64,000 nt of DNA, from assembly GCA_017471045.1 (NCBI GenBank), contig JAFUWZ010000027.1, positions 1 to 64,000 of the forward strand, in the 5' to 3' direction. Below, one piece after another: positions 24,433 to 32,963 of this stretch. Origin of the DNA: Bacteroidales bacterium (GTDB lineage Bacteria > Bacteroidota > Bacteroidia > Bacteroidales > UBA932). A program made the translations under genes and the position numbers. Positions within the stretch are counted from its first letter, which is position 1. The number at the start of each line of letters is the position of its first letter. Below the pieces are notes generated by a model, which saw nothing but the letters and a program-made list of their open reading frames with translations, made no database searches and had not been told where the DNA came from.

Positions 24433-25908
24433 TTATAAGGATTTAGTTAATTTTTCTTTCCAGTTTTCGTAAGCCGCGTCGAGCGGGGCCTTCCACTCCG
24501 CGCGGGGATGCACTTCCCCGACGCATGCCAGGGTGGCGAACGCCTCGGCGGGCGAAGCATAGAAGCCGGCGCCCAGGGCGCCTCCGCGCGCCGCGCCGAG
24601 CGAGCCGTCCGTATCATACAGCTGAATATCGGCGCCGCACAGGGTCGCAAGCGTCTCGCGGAAGAGCGGGCTGAGGAAAAGGTTGGCCTTGCCGGCACGG
24701 ATGACCTGCAGGTCCAGGCCGATCTCCCGCATCACGTCGATCCCGTACCGGAAGGAGAAGGCGATGCCCTCCTGCGTGGCGCGCAGCAGGTGCGGCGTAC
24801 CGTGACGGACCAGGTCGAGGCCGGAGAAGGCGGCGCCGATGTTGCGGTTGCCCAGCACCCGCTCGGCACCGTTGCCGAAAGGCAGGACCAGCAGGCCGTC
24901 GGAACCGGCGGGCGCCGTGGCCGCGCAATCATTCATCTCGGGATAGGACATCCCGGGCGATACGTGCCGGCGCATCCAGCTGTTCAGGATGCCCGTGCCG
25001 TTGATGCATAGCAGTACGCCATAGCGGTGCGCGTCCGGGCGGTCATTGACATGCAGGAAGGTGTTGACCCGGCTCTGGGCGTCCGCTTTCGGGACGTCCG
25101 TCACGCCGTACACCACGCCGCTCGTGCCGCCGGTCGCAGCGACCTCGCCGGGCTCCAGAACGTTGAGCGAGAAGGCGTTGTTGGGCTGATCGCCGCAGCG
25201 GTACGCGATCGGCGTGCCGGCCGGGATACCCAGCAGGCGCTCCGTCTCGGCGTTCGTCCGGGCGACGACGCCGATGGACGGGACCACTTCGGGGATCTGG
25301 GCGGGATCGATCCCATAATATTCGGCGACGAAGTCCGCCCGCCGGGCCTCCTTGAAGTCCCAGAGGATCTGCTCCGACAGGCCCGTGGCCGTCGTCGCGA
25401 CCTCGCCGCTGAGTTTGTAGGCGATATAGTCGCCCGGCAGCATGAACTTCCACACTTTTTCGTAGCGCCGGGGCTCGTTGCGTTTCACCCAGGCCAGCTT
25501 GCTGGCGGTGAAGTTGCCGGGAGAATTGAGCAGGTGGCTCATACATTTCTCATAACCGATCCCCTGCAGGGCTTCCGCACCGATCTCCACGGCCCGGCTG
25601 TCACACCAGATGATCGAGTCCCGGACGGGACGCACCTTCTTGTCCACCGCGACCAGGCCATGCATCTGGTAGGTGATGCCGATGGATACCACACCGTCCA
25701 GTTTTCTCTCTCCGGACAATTCCAGCAGTCCGTCGCGGATATAACCCCACCACATCTCCGGGTCCTGCTCCGCCCAGCCCTTCTGCGGGGAGCGGATCGG
25801 CGCCTCGGTACGTGGATGGGTGACGGATTGGACACATTTGCCGGAAGCGATATCCAGCAGGGAAACCTTGACGGATGAAGATCCGATATCGATGCCGAGA
25901 GAGTACAT
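24433..25908 (-). CDS. xylB: Xylulokinase
   Basis: 491 residues of the FGGY kinase family. It phosphorylates D-xylulose to xylulose-5-phosphate for the pentose-phosphate pathway. The N-terminal phosphate-binding [19 protein letters not shown], the QMHGLV stretch near residue 86, [23 protein letters not shown] (the ATP-site Gly-rich loop) and the C-terminal [13 protein letters not shown] are all present. It is first gene of the xylBA operon with its own promoter, divergent from a GH2 gene, consistent with use of plant hemicellulose sugars. Confidence 0.94.
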   Translation of the reverse strand: MYSLGIDIGSSSVKVSLLDIASGKCVQSVTHPRTEAPIRSPQKGWAEQDPEMWWGYIRDGLLELSGERKLDGVVSIGITYQMHGLVAVDKKVRPVRDSIIWCDSRAVEIGAEALQGIGYEKCMSHLLNSPGNFTASKLAWVKRNEPRRYEKVWKFMLPGDYIAYKLSGEVATTATGLSEQILWDFKEARRADFVAEYYGIDPAQIPEVVPSIGVVARTNAETERLLGIPAGTPIAYRCGDQPNNAFSLNVLEPGEVAATGGTSGVVYGVTDVPKADAQSRVNTFLHVNDRPDAHRYGVLLCINGTGILNSWMRRHVSPGMSYPEMNDCAATAPAGSDGLLVLPFGNGAERVLGNRNIGAAFSGLDLVRHGTPHLLRATQEGIAFSFRYGIDVMREIGLDLQVIRAGKANLFLSPLFRETLATLCGADIQLYDTDGSLGAARGGALGAGFYASPAEAFATLACVGEVHPRAEWKAPLDAAYENWKEKLTKSL

Positions 25909-25932
25909 GGCAGTGTTATTAATTTATTCTTA

Positions 25933-25962
25933 CAAAAGTAAGAAAACATTCCGACATACCAA
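25933..25962 (-). promoter_or_regulatory. Promoter of xylBA
   Basis: On the minus strand TTG (25962-25960), 19 bp, TACTTTTG (25940-25933), 24 bp before the xylB ATG. Confidence 0.55.
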
Positions 25963-25987
25963 GGGGCCACGGATCCCTGAAAGAGAT

Positions 25988-26017
25988 TTTGACGGACAAA
26001 AAGATTAGCTATCTTTG
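25988..26017 (+). promoter_or_regulatory. Promoter of the GH2 gene
   Basis: TTTG (25988-25991), 18 bp, TATCTTTG (26010-26017). The box is 21 bp before the ATG at 26039, which is one reason to reject the longer in-frame start at 26015 that lies inside it. Confidence 0.65.
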
Positions 26018-26038
26018 TATTTCCAATATCATGAAACT

Positions 26039-28813
26039 ATGACAGGATCCAAATCTATCCTGGCGGTCCTTTCCGCCACCCTGCTGCTGGCCGCAACCGC
26101 CTTTGTCCCGGCTTCCGCCGCCCGCAAAGGCCCCGTGGTCAGCGCCGCCTCTTCTTCCCTGGGCAAGACCGCGCCGCAGGAGCGCAGTTACACGCAAATC
26201 CTCACTTCCGCCAAGGAGCATGGCGGTTCTTTCGCCTGGAAAATGCAGCAGATCGGCCGTGTCACCGACGCTCCGGAGGCAGTCTCCAGCCCCGGCTATG
26301 ACGACAGTGCCTGGATGGACGCCGTCGTCCCCGGGACCGTCCTGCACTCGCTGGTTGAGAACGGGGTCTATCCCGACCCCTACTACGGCGACAACAACAA
26401 GCTCGAGAAGGGCCTGATCCCCGATCTAGCCAAGGCGGGGCGGGATTTCTACGCCTATTGGTTCCGCACGAAGGTCAGTTTCCCTGCCGGCAAAGATCCC
26501 GGGCTCCACACCTGGCTCCAGTTCGACGGCATCAACTACCACGCCGAAGTCTGGCTCAACGGCCGGCTCCTGACGACCTGGACCGGCATGTTCTGGCAGG
26601 AAAAAGTCGATGCGACGGAGTTTATCCGGCCCGGGGTAGAGAACGTCCTCGCCATCAAGGTCCTGCCCGTCGACTCGCCCGGCACCCTGATGTCCCGCAG
26701 CTGGGGCGCGGGCCAGGAGTTCCACAACGGCGGCGACGGCTGGATCGGCCGCAACGCCGGAACGATGCTGATGTGCGCCGGTTGGGATTTCACCTTCTAT
26801 GATGGCGTGCGCGACCGCAACACGGGCATCTGGCGGGACATCAAGGTCTTCACGACCCGCGAGGCCCTGCTTGAGCATCCCTTCGTGCGCTCCGAACTGA
26901 GCCATCCCGGCTATGACTCCGCCCGCGAAACGGTCTCCGTCGAAGTCCGCAACAATACGATGGGCGACTTGAACCTCACCGTCGAAGGGGAGATCGAAGG
27001 CACCGGCATCCGCTTCGCCAAGGACCTGAAACTGGTCCGCAAGGAGAAACAGGAAATCGTCTTCACGCCGGAGGATTTCCCACAGCTCGTCCTCAGCAAC
27101 CCGAAGCTGTGGTGGCCGGTCAACAAAGGGCCGCAGAACCTCTACAACCTAAAAGTGCGCGCCCTCATCCGCAATACCCCGGTCGATGAGATCACCCTTC
27201 GTTTCGGCATCCGCGAAGTGCGCGCTGACCGCAATACTCCGGACAAGTCCAAGACCTTCTATATCAACGGAAAGCAGATCTTCATCCAGGGCACCAACTG
27301 GATCCCGGAAGCGATGTGCCGCAGCAACGACAAGCGCATGTACACCGAGCTCCGCTACACCGCCCAGACCGGGATCAACATGCTGCGCCTCTGGGGCGGC
27401 GGCATCACGGAGTCGGACTACTTCTATTCGCTCTGCGACGAGCTGGGCATCCTCGTCTGGGAAGAATTCTGGATGACGGGCGACACCCAGCACCCCGTCG
27501 ACCAGGGTGTGTACCTCAAGAACGTCGTTTCGGCCGTGCAGCGCACCCGCGTACACCCGTGCCTGGCCTTCTACGTATGCTCCAACGAGTCCACCTACAC
27601 CCAGGGTGTTCCGGAAATCATCCGGACCCTGGACGGCACGCTCCCCTACCAGATGCAGAGCGAGTGTGACGGCATCCACGACGGCAGCCCCTACAAGCAG
27701 GTCAACCCGATGTCCTATTATGAGAATACCGCTTCCGAGCGCGGCAGCCGCATCGACGGCTTCAACCCGGAGTACGGCGCCCCCTGCCTGCCGACCGTCC
27801 AGTGCCTGCGTGAGATGATGGACGAGAAAGACCTCTGGCCCATCAACAAGGAGGTCTGGGACTACATGGACGGCAACGGTTTCGACAAGATGACCACCCT
27901 CTACAAGGAATTGACCGACCAGTACGGCCGCTCCAACAACATCGACGAATACGCCGAGCGCGCCCAGTTTGTCGGCGCGGTCAACTACAAGGGCATCGCG
28001 GAAGTCTGGCGCTACAACAAGCTCCACTGCGGCGACCGCTTCACTTCCGGCTACCTGTTCTGGTACCACAACAGCCCGATCCCGCAGGTCCAGGGCCGCA
28101 TGTGGGACTGGAGCCTGGAGCCGACGGCCGCCCTGTTCGCGCTGGCCAACGCCACCGAGCCGGTCCACCCGCAGTTCGATTACATCAAGAACACAGTTTC
28201 CGTCTCCAACGAGCGTTTCCAGCGGTACGACAACTGCAAGCTGGTCGTCGATGTCATCGACGTCCTCGCCCGGAAGATCTGGCATGCCGAAGAGCGGGTC
28301 GATGTCCCGGCCGACGAGACGGTCTGCGACGTGCTGAAGGTGAAATTCCCGCTGGACATCTATCCGGTCCACTTCATCAAGCTGCGCCTGCTGGATGCCT
28401 CCGGCCAGGAGATCGGCAGTAACTTCTACTGGCGCTCCACCGACAAGTATCGCGGCCCCCGGACCGTCAGCGGCCCTTGCGCGGCCAGTTTCAACGCCAT
28501 CAACCAGCTTCCGGTCATCAAAGTGAACGCGGCCGTTTCCACCGGCACCGACACCGCCGGCGAGCATGTCGTCACGGTCAAACTGTCCAACCGCAACAAA
28601 GGCGTCGCCTTCTTTACCCGTCTGCAGTGGCTGGGCCCCGACGGCAAGCCGGTACGCCCCTCCTTCTACAGCGACAACTTCTTCTGTCTGATGCCCGGCG
28701 AGAGCCGCACCGTCAACATCAACAACGACTTTTCCGACCTGCCTTCCGGGACCTATACCCTGGTGGTCGGCGGCTTCCACCAGACGGAGCAGCGCTTCAC
28801 GGTCAAGATCTGA
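26039..28813 (+). CDS. Exported glycoside hydrolase family 2 enzyme
   Basis: 924 residues from ATG 26039 with signal peptide (ILAVLSATLLLAATAFVPASA). It has the order of GH2: a jelly-roll sugar-binding domain (about 60-235; YWFRTKVSF, DGINYHAEVWLNG), an Ig-like domain (about 255-370), a TIM barrel (about 380-660) and further beta domains. The acid/base is Glu517 in CSNEST and the nucleophile is probably Glu578 in PEYG. It most resembles exo-beta-glucosaminidase/beta-mannosidase-type members rather than beta-galactosidases; the exact glycoside is not settled by sequence. It is divergent from xylBA, so it may belong to a small sugar-utilisation cluster. Confidence 0.88.
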   Translation: MTGSKSILAVLSATLLLAATAFVPASAARKGPVVSAASSSLGKTAPQERSYTQILTSAKEHGGSFAWKMQQIGRVTDAPEAVSSPGYDDSAWMDAVVPGTVLHSLVENGVYPDPYYGDNNKLEKGLIPDLAKAGRDFYAYWFRTKVSFPAGKDPGLHTWLQFDGINYHAEVWLNGRLLTTWTGMFWQEKVDATEFIRPGVENVLAIKVLPVDSPGTLMSRSWGAGQEFHNGGDGWIGRNAGTMLMCAGWDFTFYDGVRDRNTGIWRDIKVFTTREALLEHPFVRSELSHPGYDSARETVSVEVRNNTMGDLNLTVEGEIEGTGIRFAKDLKLVRKEKQEIVFTPEDFPQLVLSNPKLWWPVNKGPQNLYNLKVRALIRNTPVDEITLRFGIREVRADRNTPDKSKTFYINGKQIFIQGTNWIPEAMCRSNDKRMYTELRYTAQTGINMLRLWGGGITESDYFYSLCDELGILVWEEFWMTGDTQHPVDQGVYLKNVVSAVQRTRVHPCLAFYVCSNESTYTQGVPEIIRTLDGTLPYQMQSECDGIHDGSPYKQVNPMSYYENTASERGSRIDGFNPEYGAPCLPTVQCLREMMDEKDLWPINKEVWDYMDGNGFDKMTTLYKELTDQYGRSNNIDEYAERAQFVGAVNYKGIAEVWRYNKLHCGDRFTSGYLFWYHNSPIPQVQGRMWDWSLEPTAALFALANATEPVHPQFDYIKNTVSVSNERFQRYDNCKLVVDVIDVLARKIWHAEERVDVPADETVCDVLKVKFPLDIYPVHFIKLRLLDASGQEIGSNFYWRSTDKYRGPRTVSGPCAASFNAINQLPVIKVNAAVSTGTDTAGEHVVTVKLSNRNKGVAFFTRLQWLGPDGKPVRPSFYSDNFFCLMPGESRTVNINNDFSDLPSGTYTLVVGGFHQTEQRFTVKI

Positions 28814-28837
28814 GCGTCTGAGCGTCGGGCGAAAAGT

Positions 28838-28868
28838 TTTGAAAATCGGATAATTATCCCTATATTTG
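28838..28868 (+). promoter_or_regulatory. Promoter of the rpsF-rpsR-rplI operon
   Basis: TTTG (28838-28841), 19 bp, TATATTTG (28861-28868): an exact match to the Bacteroidota consensus. Confidence 0.8.
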
Positions 28869-28898
28869 CAGCCCTTTGCGGAGAGTCCGCAGGGGCTG
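28869..28898 (+). promoter_or_regulatory. Leader hairpin of the rpsF operon, possible S6:S18 autoregulatory site
   Basis: CAGCCC (28869-28874) can pair with GGGCTG (28893-28898) around an inner stem GCGGA (28878-28882)/TCCGC (28886-28890) with a GAG loop. rpsF leaders of many bacteria carry a hairpin with an exposed CCG that binds the S6:S18 dimer. The location fits, but the base of the stem lies very close to the expected transcription start, so part of it may not be transcribed. Confidence 0.4.
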
Positions 28899-28925
28899 TA
28901 ATTTTATAATTAATTATCAACCAAA

Positions 28926-29300
28926 ATGTTAAAGCAGTACGAAACCGTTTTCATCGCTACTCCCGTTTTGTCTGATTCCCAGATGAAGGAAGCGGTTGCC
29001 AAGTACACGCAGCTGATCAAAGACAATGGCGGCGAAGTCGTGTACGAAGAGGATTGGGGGCTCAAGCAGCTCGCGTACCCGATCCAGCACAAGACATCAG
29101 GTTTTTACTACCTGATCGAATTCAAGGCCGACCCCCAGTTCGTGGCCACCCTTGAGACCCAGTATCACCGTGACGAGCGGATCATCCGCTTCCTCACCGT
29201 CGCCCTCGACAAGAATGCCGTGGCATACGCTGAGAAGAGAAGGGCCGGCAAGACCGCCAAGGCCGCTGCCGCCGAAACCGAAGAAAAGAAGGAGGACTAA
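28926..29300 (+). CDS. rpsF: Ribosomal protein bS6
   Basis: 124 residues. It is a small-subunit protein that binds 16S rRNA together with bS18. It starts [16 protein letters not shown] and contains the conserved [14 protein letters not shown] and [10 protein letters not shown], with [13 protein letters not shown]; the C-terminal tail is Ala/Lys/Glu-rich as is common. It is first gene of the conserved S6-S18-L9 operon; the gap to rpsR is 3 bp. Confidence 0.97.
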   Translation: MLKQYETVFIATPVLSDSQMKEAVAKYTQLIKDNGGEVVYEEDWGLKQLAYPIQHKTSGFYYLIEFKADPQFVATLETQYHRDERIIRFLTVALDKNAVAYAEKRRAGKTAKAAAAETEEKKED

Positions 29301-29303
29301 ATT

Positions 29304-29576
29304 ATGGCACAGGAAAACAACAGCGAGATCCGTTATCTCAATCCCCCGACCGTCGAAGTCCGGAAGAAGAAGTATTGCCGTTTCAAGAAAGCCGGCATCA
29401 AGTATATCGACTACAAGGACCCCGAGTTCCTCAAGAAGTTCCTCAACGAGCAGGGTAAGATCCTTCCCCGCCGCATCACCGGTACTTCCCTCAAATTCCA
29501 GCGCAAGGTTGCGCAGGCCATCAAGCGCGCCCGCAGCCTCGCTCTCCTTCCGTATGTTACTGACCTCCTTAAATAA
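29304..29576 (+). CDS. rpsR: Ribosomal protein bS18
   Basis: 90 residues. [19 protein letters not shown] at the start and the conserved [19 protein letters not shown] followed by [14 protein letters not shown] identify bS18, partner of bS6 in the platform of the 30S subunit. It is the middle gene of the operon, 9 bp before rplI. Confidence 0.97.
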   Translation: MAQENNSEIRYLNPPTVEVRKKKYCRFKKAGIKYIDYKDPEFLKKFLNEQGKILPRRITGTSLKFQRKVAQAIKRARSLALLPYVTDLLK

Positions 29577-29585
29577 TTGAGCGTT

Positions 29586-30026
29586 ATGAAAATCATTCTT
29601 AAGAAAGAAGTTGCCAACCTTGGCGATCCCGGTGACATCGTAGAGGTCAAGACCGGTTACGCACTCAATTATCTGGTTCCCCAGGGATTTGCCGCCATCG
29701 GCACCCCCTCCGCCATCAAGCAGCATGAGGAGACCATCCGCCAGCGCGCCCACAAAGAGGCCCGCAACGTGGCCGAGGCCGAAGCCCGCGCCGCCCAGAT
29801 CTCCGCGACTCCGGTCGAGGTGAAGGTCAAGGTCAGCGAGAGCGGCAAGCTTTATGGCTCCGTGACCGCCATCCAGGTCGCCGAGGCCCTCGCCGCCGCC
29901 GGTATCGAGGCTGAGAAGAAAAACATCACCGTTCCCGAGATTAAGGAAGTCGGTGAGTACGAGGCCCAGGTCAAGTGCTACAAGGGCGTTTTCGCCAACG
30001 TGAAAGTCAACGTCGTGGCTGAGTAA
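29586..30026 (+). CDS. rplI: Ribosomal protein bL9
   Basis: 146 residues from ATG 29586; an upstream TTG in frame adds only three residues and is less likely. It has the N-terminal MKIILKKEVANLGDPGD, GYALNYLVPQGFA, the long connecting helix (KQHEETIRQRAHKEARNVAE) and the C-terminal SGKLYGSVTAIQVAEAL domain of bL9, which binds domain V of 23S rRNA at the base of the L1 stalk. It is the last gene of the operon and is followed by a terminator. Confidence 0.96.
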   Translation: MKIILKKEVANLGDPGDIVEVKTGYALNYLVPQGFAAIGTPSAIKQHEETIRQRAHKEARNVAEAEARAAQISATPVEVKVKVSESGKLYGSVTAIQVAEALAAAGIEAEKKNITVPEIKEVGEYEAQVKCYKGVFANVKVNVVAE

Positions 30027-30051
30027 CCAGCTTTCGCACGACTCTTATCTG

Positions 30052-30088
30052 AAAGAACCGGTCCCGTTCAGGGGGCGGTTCTTGTTTT
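30052..30088. terminator. Intrinsic terminator of the ribosomal operon
   Basis: AAGAACCG (30053-30060) pairs with CGGTTCTT (30076-30083), followed by GTTTTAT. The arms are preceded by A-rich sequence, so it may also serve the convergent amide-hydrolase gene that ends at 30087. Confidence 0.75.
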
Positions 30089-31265
30089 ATAGCCAGTCAC
30101 GGGTGCGCAGGGAGACGGAAACGGGGCGGGAGAAATCACCGGCGGGGCAGATCATGGCCGTGCGGCGGGTGAGGTTGTAAACAACGGACCACTGGGTACG
30201 GACGTCGCCCCGGCGGCGGGCCTTCTGGCTGACGGCCTGGAGAAGAGACATGGCTTCCGACTCGGTCATTACGGCCTGCTTCCCGGACATCGCCTGCCGC
30301 AGAATGTCGTAACGGCCGTCGGGACGGATGACCTCCTGCCACCCTTCCGCCAGATAAAAGTTGGTCACGCAGCGCTCGTCCAGCACCTTCATCACCCAGG
30401 GGCCCTTCCCCTTCACTCCCCCGTCCCGGACATACTCCAGCACGACGGTGCGCCCGGAAGCGTCAGAAAGCAGGAAATGGTAGTTGGTCCGGTCGGCGAT
30501 CCGGAGCCGGGCCTGCAGACCGTCGGCGAAGAAATTGTATTGCCGGCAAAGGGCCAGGGCTTCGTCCACCGTGGCCGCCCGATCCAGCAGCAGCCGCATC
30601 AGCACGGTCGTCATCACGGCATGTTTCCCTTCCTCATATTGGCAGGCACAATCTCCGCCAGTCAGGGCCAGCACGCTGACAGCCAGTCCTTTCTCATTCA
30701 TCCCGTCCATCATCGCATACGGCGCGGCCATGAGCATCGAGAGGTCGGTCCGCGGATCCGACAAGGCGGAAGCGGAGAGCCCGACATGGTCCATCGATAC
30801 CAGGCTCAGCGAGCGGAAAGCTCCCCGAGGCCGGGTGCGCATGACAATGGCCGATCCATCATCGAAATCATAATCGAAATTGCGGCCGTAAATCACTTCC
30901 CCGTCCGGCGTGACGGCCTGGAAAGCGGAGCAGGCCGGCTGCCAGGGAAGCAGATCCTTCGCCTCACCCGGGATGCCGGCGGTCGCTTCGGCCCGGCCTG
31001 GCGATCCGGCGCTGTCCCCTGCCGCCGGCGGGAGTGAGAGCAGCATCGACACCACGCCGCCCTGCACCGCCTCCCGGGACGCAAGGTCGGCCTCGATAAA
31101 ATCCTGCAGCCGGTAATCCGCCTTGTAATCCAGGGTGAACAGACGCTCCGCCTCCGCCGCGCGGAAGCTTTCCACGGTCTTCACCTGTTTCCGGTCCTTG
31201 AGCATCCCGGCCGGGTGTCCTCCCGCCAGCAGGGAAACGATACAAATCCAAAGCAATGTCTTCAT
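30087..31265 (-). CDS. Exported linear amide C-N hydrolase (choloylglycine-hydrolase/C45-like Ntn family)
   Basis: 392 residues with a signal peptide (MKTLLWICIVSLLAGG). The Ntn-type nucleophile would be Cys112 in ACSAF, exposed after removal of a propeptide of about 90 residues; GRNFDYDF (127-134) gives the Arg and Asp expected after the Cys. NEKGLAVSVLALTGGDC and the C-terminal TQWSVVYNLTRRTAMIC segment fit penicillin acylase/bile-salt-hydrolase relatives and acid-ceramidase-like C45 peptidases. It cleaves a linear amide in the periplasm; the substrate is unknown. It is divergent from another Ntn hydrolase gene (C69), 65 bp away. Confidence 0.78.
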   Translation of the reverse strand: MKTLLWICIVSLLAGGHPAGMLKDRKQVKTVESFRAAEAERLFTLDYKADYRLQDFIEADLASREAVQGGVVSMLLSLPPAAGDSAGSPGRAEATAGIPGEAKDLLPWQPACSAFQAVTPDGEVIYGRNFDYDFDDGSAIVMRTRPRGAFRSLSLVSMDHVGLSASALSDPRTDLSMLMAAPYAMMDGMNEKGLAVSVLALTGGDCACQYEEGKHAVMTTVLMRLLLDRAATVDEALALCRQYNFFADGLQARLRIADRTNYHFLLSDASGRTVVLEYVRDGGVKGKGPWVMKVLDERCVTNFYLAEGWQEVIRPDGRYDILRQAMSGKQAVMTESEAMSLLQAVSQKARRRGDVRTQWSVVYNLTRRTAMICPAGDFSRPVSVSLRTRDWL

Positions 31266-31330
31266 AATGCGAATATACGGAATCTGGCAAATAATTCCGA
31301 TATTTGTCTCAAACAGAAATCTGACAGCTT

Positions 31331-32899
31331 ATGTTCTCTCTCAAAAAGACCGGCGTCCTCGCCGCAGCAGTCTTCGCCGCCCTGACCCTGAGTATCCGTG
31401 TTCAGGCCCAGGACTGGGAAAACGGCGGCCTGGACTGCACCAGCATCGCGGCCGGCCGGCTCGCAACGACCGACGGATCGGTCCTCACGTCCCACACCTG
31501 CGACGGGAAGTCGCGCACCTGGGCTACGATGGAGCCCGGCGGCCAGCACAAGAAAGGCGAAAGCATCGAGATTTGGAAGGGCACCCGCCGCACGGCTTCG
31601 CCCACGGACACGACCGGCCTGCGTCTGGCCGGCACCATCCCGCAAGTCCGCCGCACCTATGCTTACCTCAACACAGCCTACCCCTGCCTCAACGAGAAGC
31701 AGCTCGCCATCGGCGAAACCACTTTCAGCGGTCCCGACACCCTGCGCAGCGGCAACGGCCTGCTCCTCGTCGAAGAGCTCTGCCGCGTCGTCCTCCAGCG
31801 CTGTGACAACGCCCGCGATGCCATCCGCCTGATGGGAGACCTGGTCGCCGAGTACGGCTATATCGACGGCGGAGAGTGCCTGACCGTCGCGGACAAGAAC
31901 GAAGTCTGGTTCTTCGAAGTCGTCGGCCCCGGCAAGGGTGAGAAAGGCGGTGCCTGGGCGGCCCAGCGCGTCCCGGACGGCGAGATCGGGGTCTCGGCCA
32001 ACATCCCCCGCATCGGCCGGATCGACCGTGGCGACCCGGACCACTTCATGGCCTCCGACAACGTCGAGTCCCTCGCCCTGAAATACGGCCTATGGGACGG
32101 TGAGGGAGACTTCTATTTCTACAAAGCCTATCATGCGGCCTACGGAGCCGGCAAGAATTTTCGGGAGCGCGAGTACTTCATCCTCAACGCCCTGGCCCCT
32201 TCGCTGGGCCTGCGATACGACATGGACGAGATGCCTTTCAGCGTCAAGCCCGACAAGAAAGTGAGCGTGCGCGACGTGATGGAGCTCCTGCGCTCCACCT
32301 ACGAAGGGACGGACTTCGACATGTGCCAGAACATCAAGATCAAGATGAAAGCCCCCGGCGACAGCGTGGAGCGGGAGCAAATCAGTCCCCTGGCCAACCC
32401 CTGGATGACCACGACGATGCAGAACACCCTCAACGCCATCGCCCCCGGGACGGTCACCTTCCGCCGGACGGTCGCCGTCGCCTGGTGCGCCTATTCGACG
32501 GTGATCCAGCTGCGCAGCTTCCTGCCCGACGCGGTCGGCGGCATCTGCTGGCTGGCGGTGGACAACCCGGCCCAGAGTCCGCACCTGCCGGTCTTCGCCG
32601 GCTGCACCGCCCTGCCCCAGGCGATGGACCGCTGCGGCCAGAACCGCTACGATCCCGACTGTTTCGTCTGGCAGTTCCGGCGCGCCAACAAACTCGCGAC
32701 CCTGAGCTGGCAGACGACCAAGAAGGAGTTTCACGACACGCTCATCGGGGTCGAGGACCGCATCTTCGAGGGCCTGCCCTCGGGCAAGACCGACGCCGAA
32801 ACGCTCAACGCTTACCTGCAGCAGTCCTATGAGGACGCAGCCAAGGCCTGGGACGGCCTGGAGCGCAAGTATTGGGTCCAGTTCGGCCGCGGCTTCTGA
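31331..32899 (+). CDS. Exported C69-family dipeptidase
   Basis: 522 residues with a signal peptide ending near VQAQ. LDCTSIAAGRLATTDGSVL places the autocatalytically exposed nucleophile Cys at residue 36, the typical start of peptidase family C69 (PepD/U34). Further conserved stretches are YGYIDGGECLTVADKNEVWF, GEIGVSANIPRIG and the late FVWQFRRANKLATLSW. It should hydrolyse dipeptides in the periplasm, adding to a peptide-scavenging set that includes the tricorn-type protease. It is monocistronic. Confidence 0.9.
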   Translation: MFSLKKTGVLAAAVFAALTLSIRVQAQDWENGGLDCTSIAAGRLATTDGSVLTSHTCDGKSRTWATMEPGGQHKKGESIEIWKGTRRTASPTDTTGLRLAGTIPQVRRTYAYLNTAYPCLNEKQLAIGETTFSGPDTLRSGNGLLLVEELCRVVLQRCDNARDAIRLMGDLVAEYGYIDGGECLTVADKNEVWFFEVVGPGKGEKGGAWAAQRVPDGEIGVSANIPRIGRIDRGDPDHFMASDNVESLALKYGLWDGEGDFYFYKAYHAAYGAGKNFREREYFILNALAPSLGLRYDMDEMPFSVKPDKKVSVRDVMELLRSTYEGTDFDMCQNIKIKMKAPGDSVEREQISPLANPWMTTTMQNTLNAIAPGTVTFRRTVAVAWCAYSTVIQLRSFLPDAVGGICWLAVDNPAQSPHLPVFAGCTALPQAMDRCGQNRYDPDCFVWQFRRANKLATLSWQTTKKEFHDTLIGVEDRIFEGLPSGKTDAETLNAYLQQSYEDAAKAWDGLERKYWVQFGRGF

Positions 32900-32931
32900 T
32901 TTGCGAAAGCGGGCGACAATTGCTACATTTG
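32900..32931 (+). promoter_or_regulatory. Promoter of pgi
   Basis: TTTG (32900-32903), 20 bp, TACATTTG (32924-32931), 32 bp before the ATG at 32964. Confidence 0.7.
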
Positions 32932-32963
32932 TAAGATAGAAAACAACAAAACGCAATAAGACT

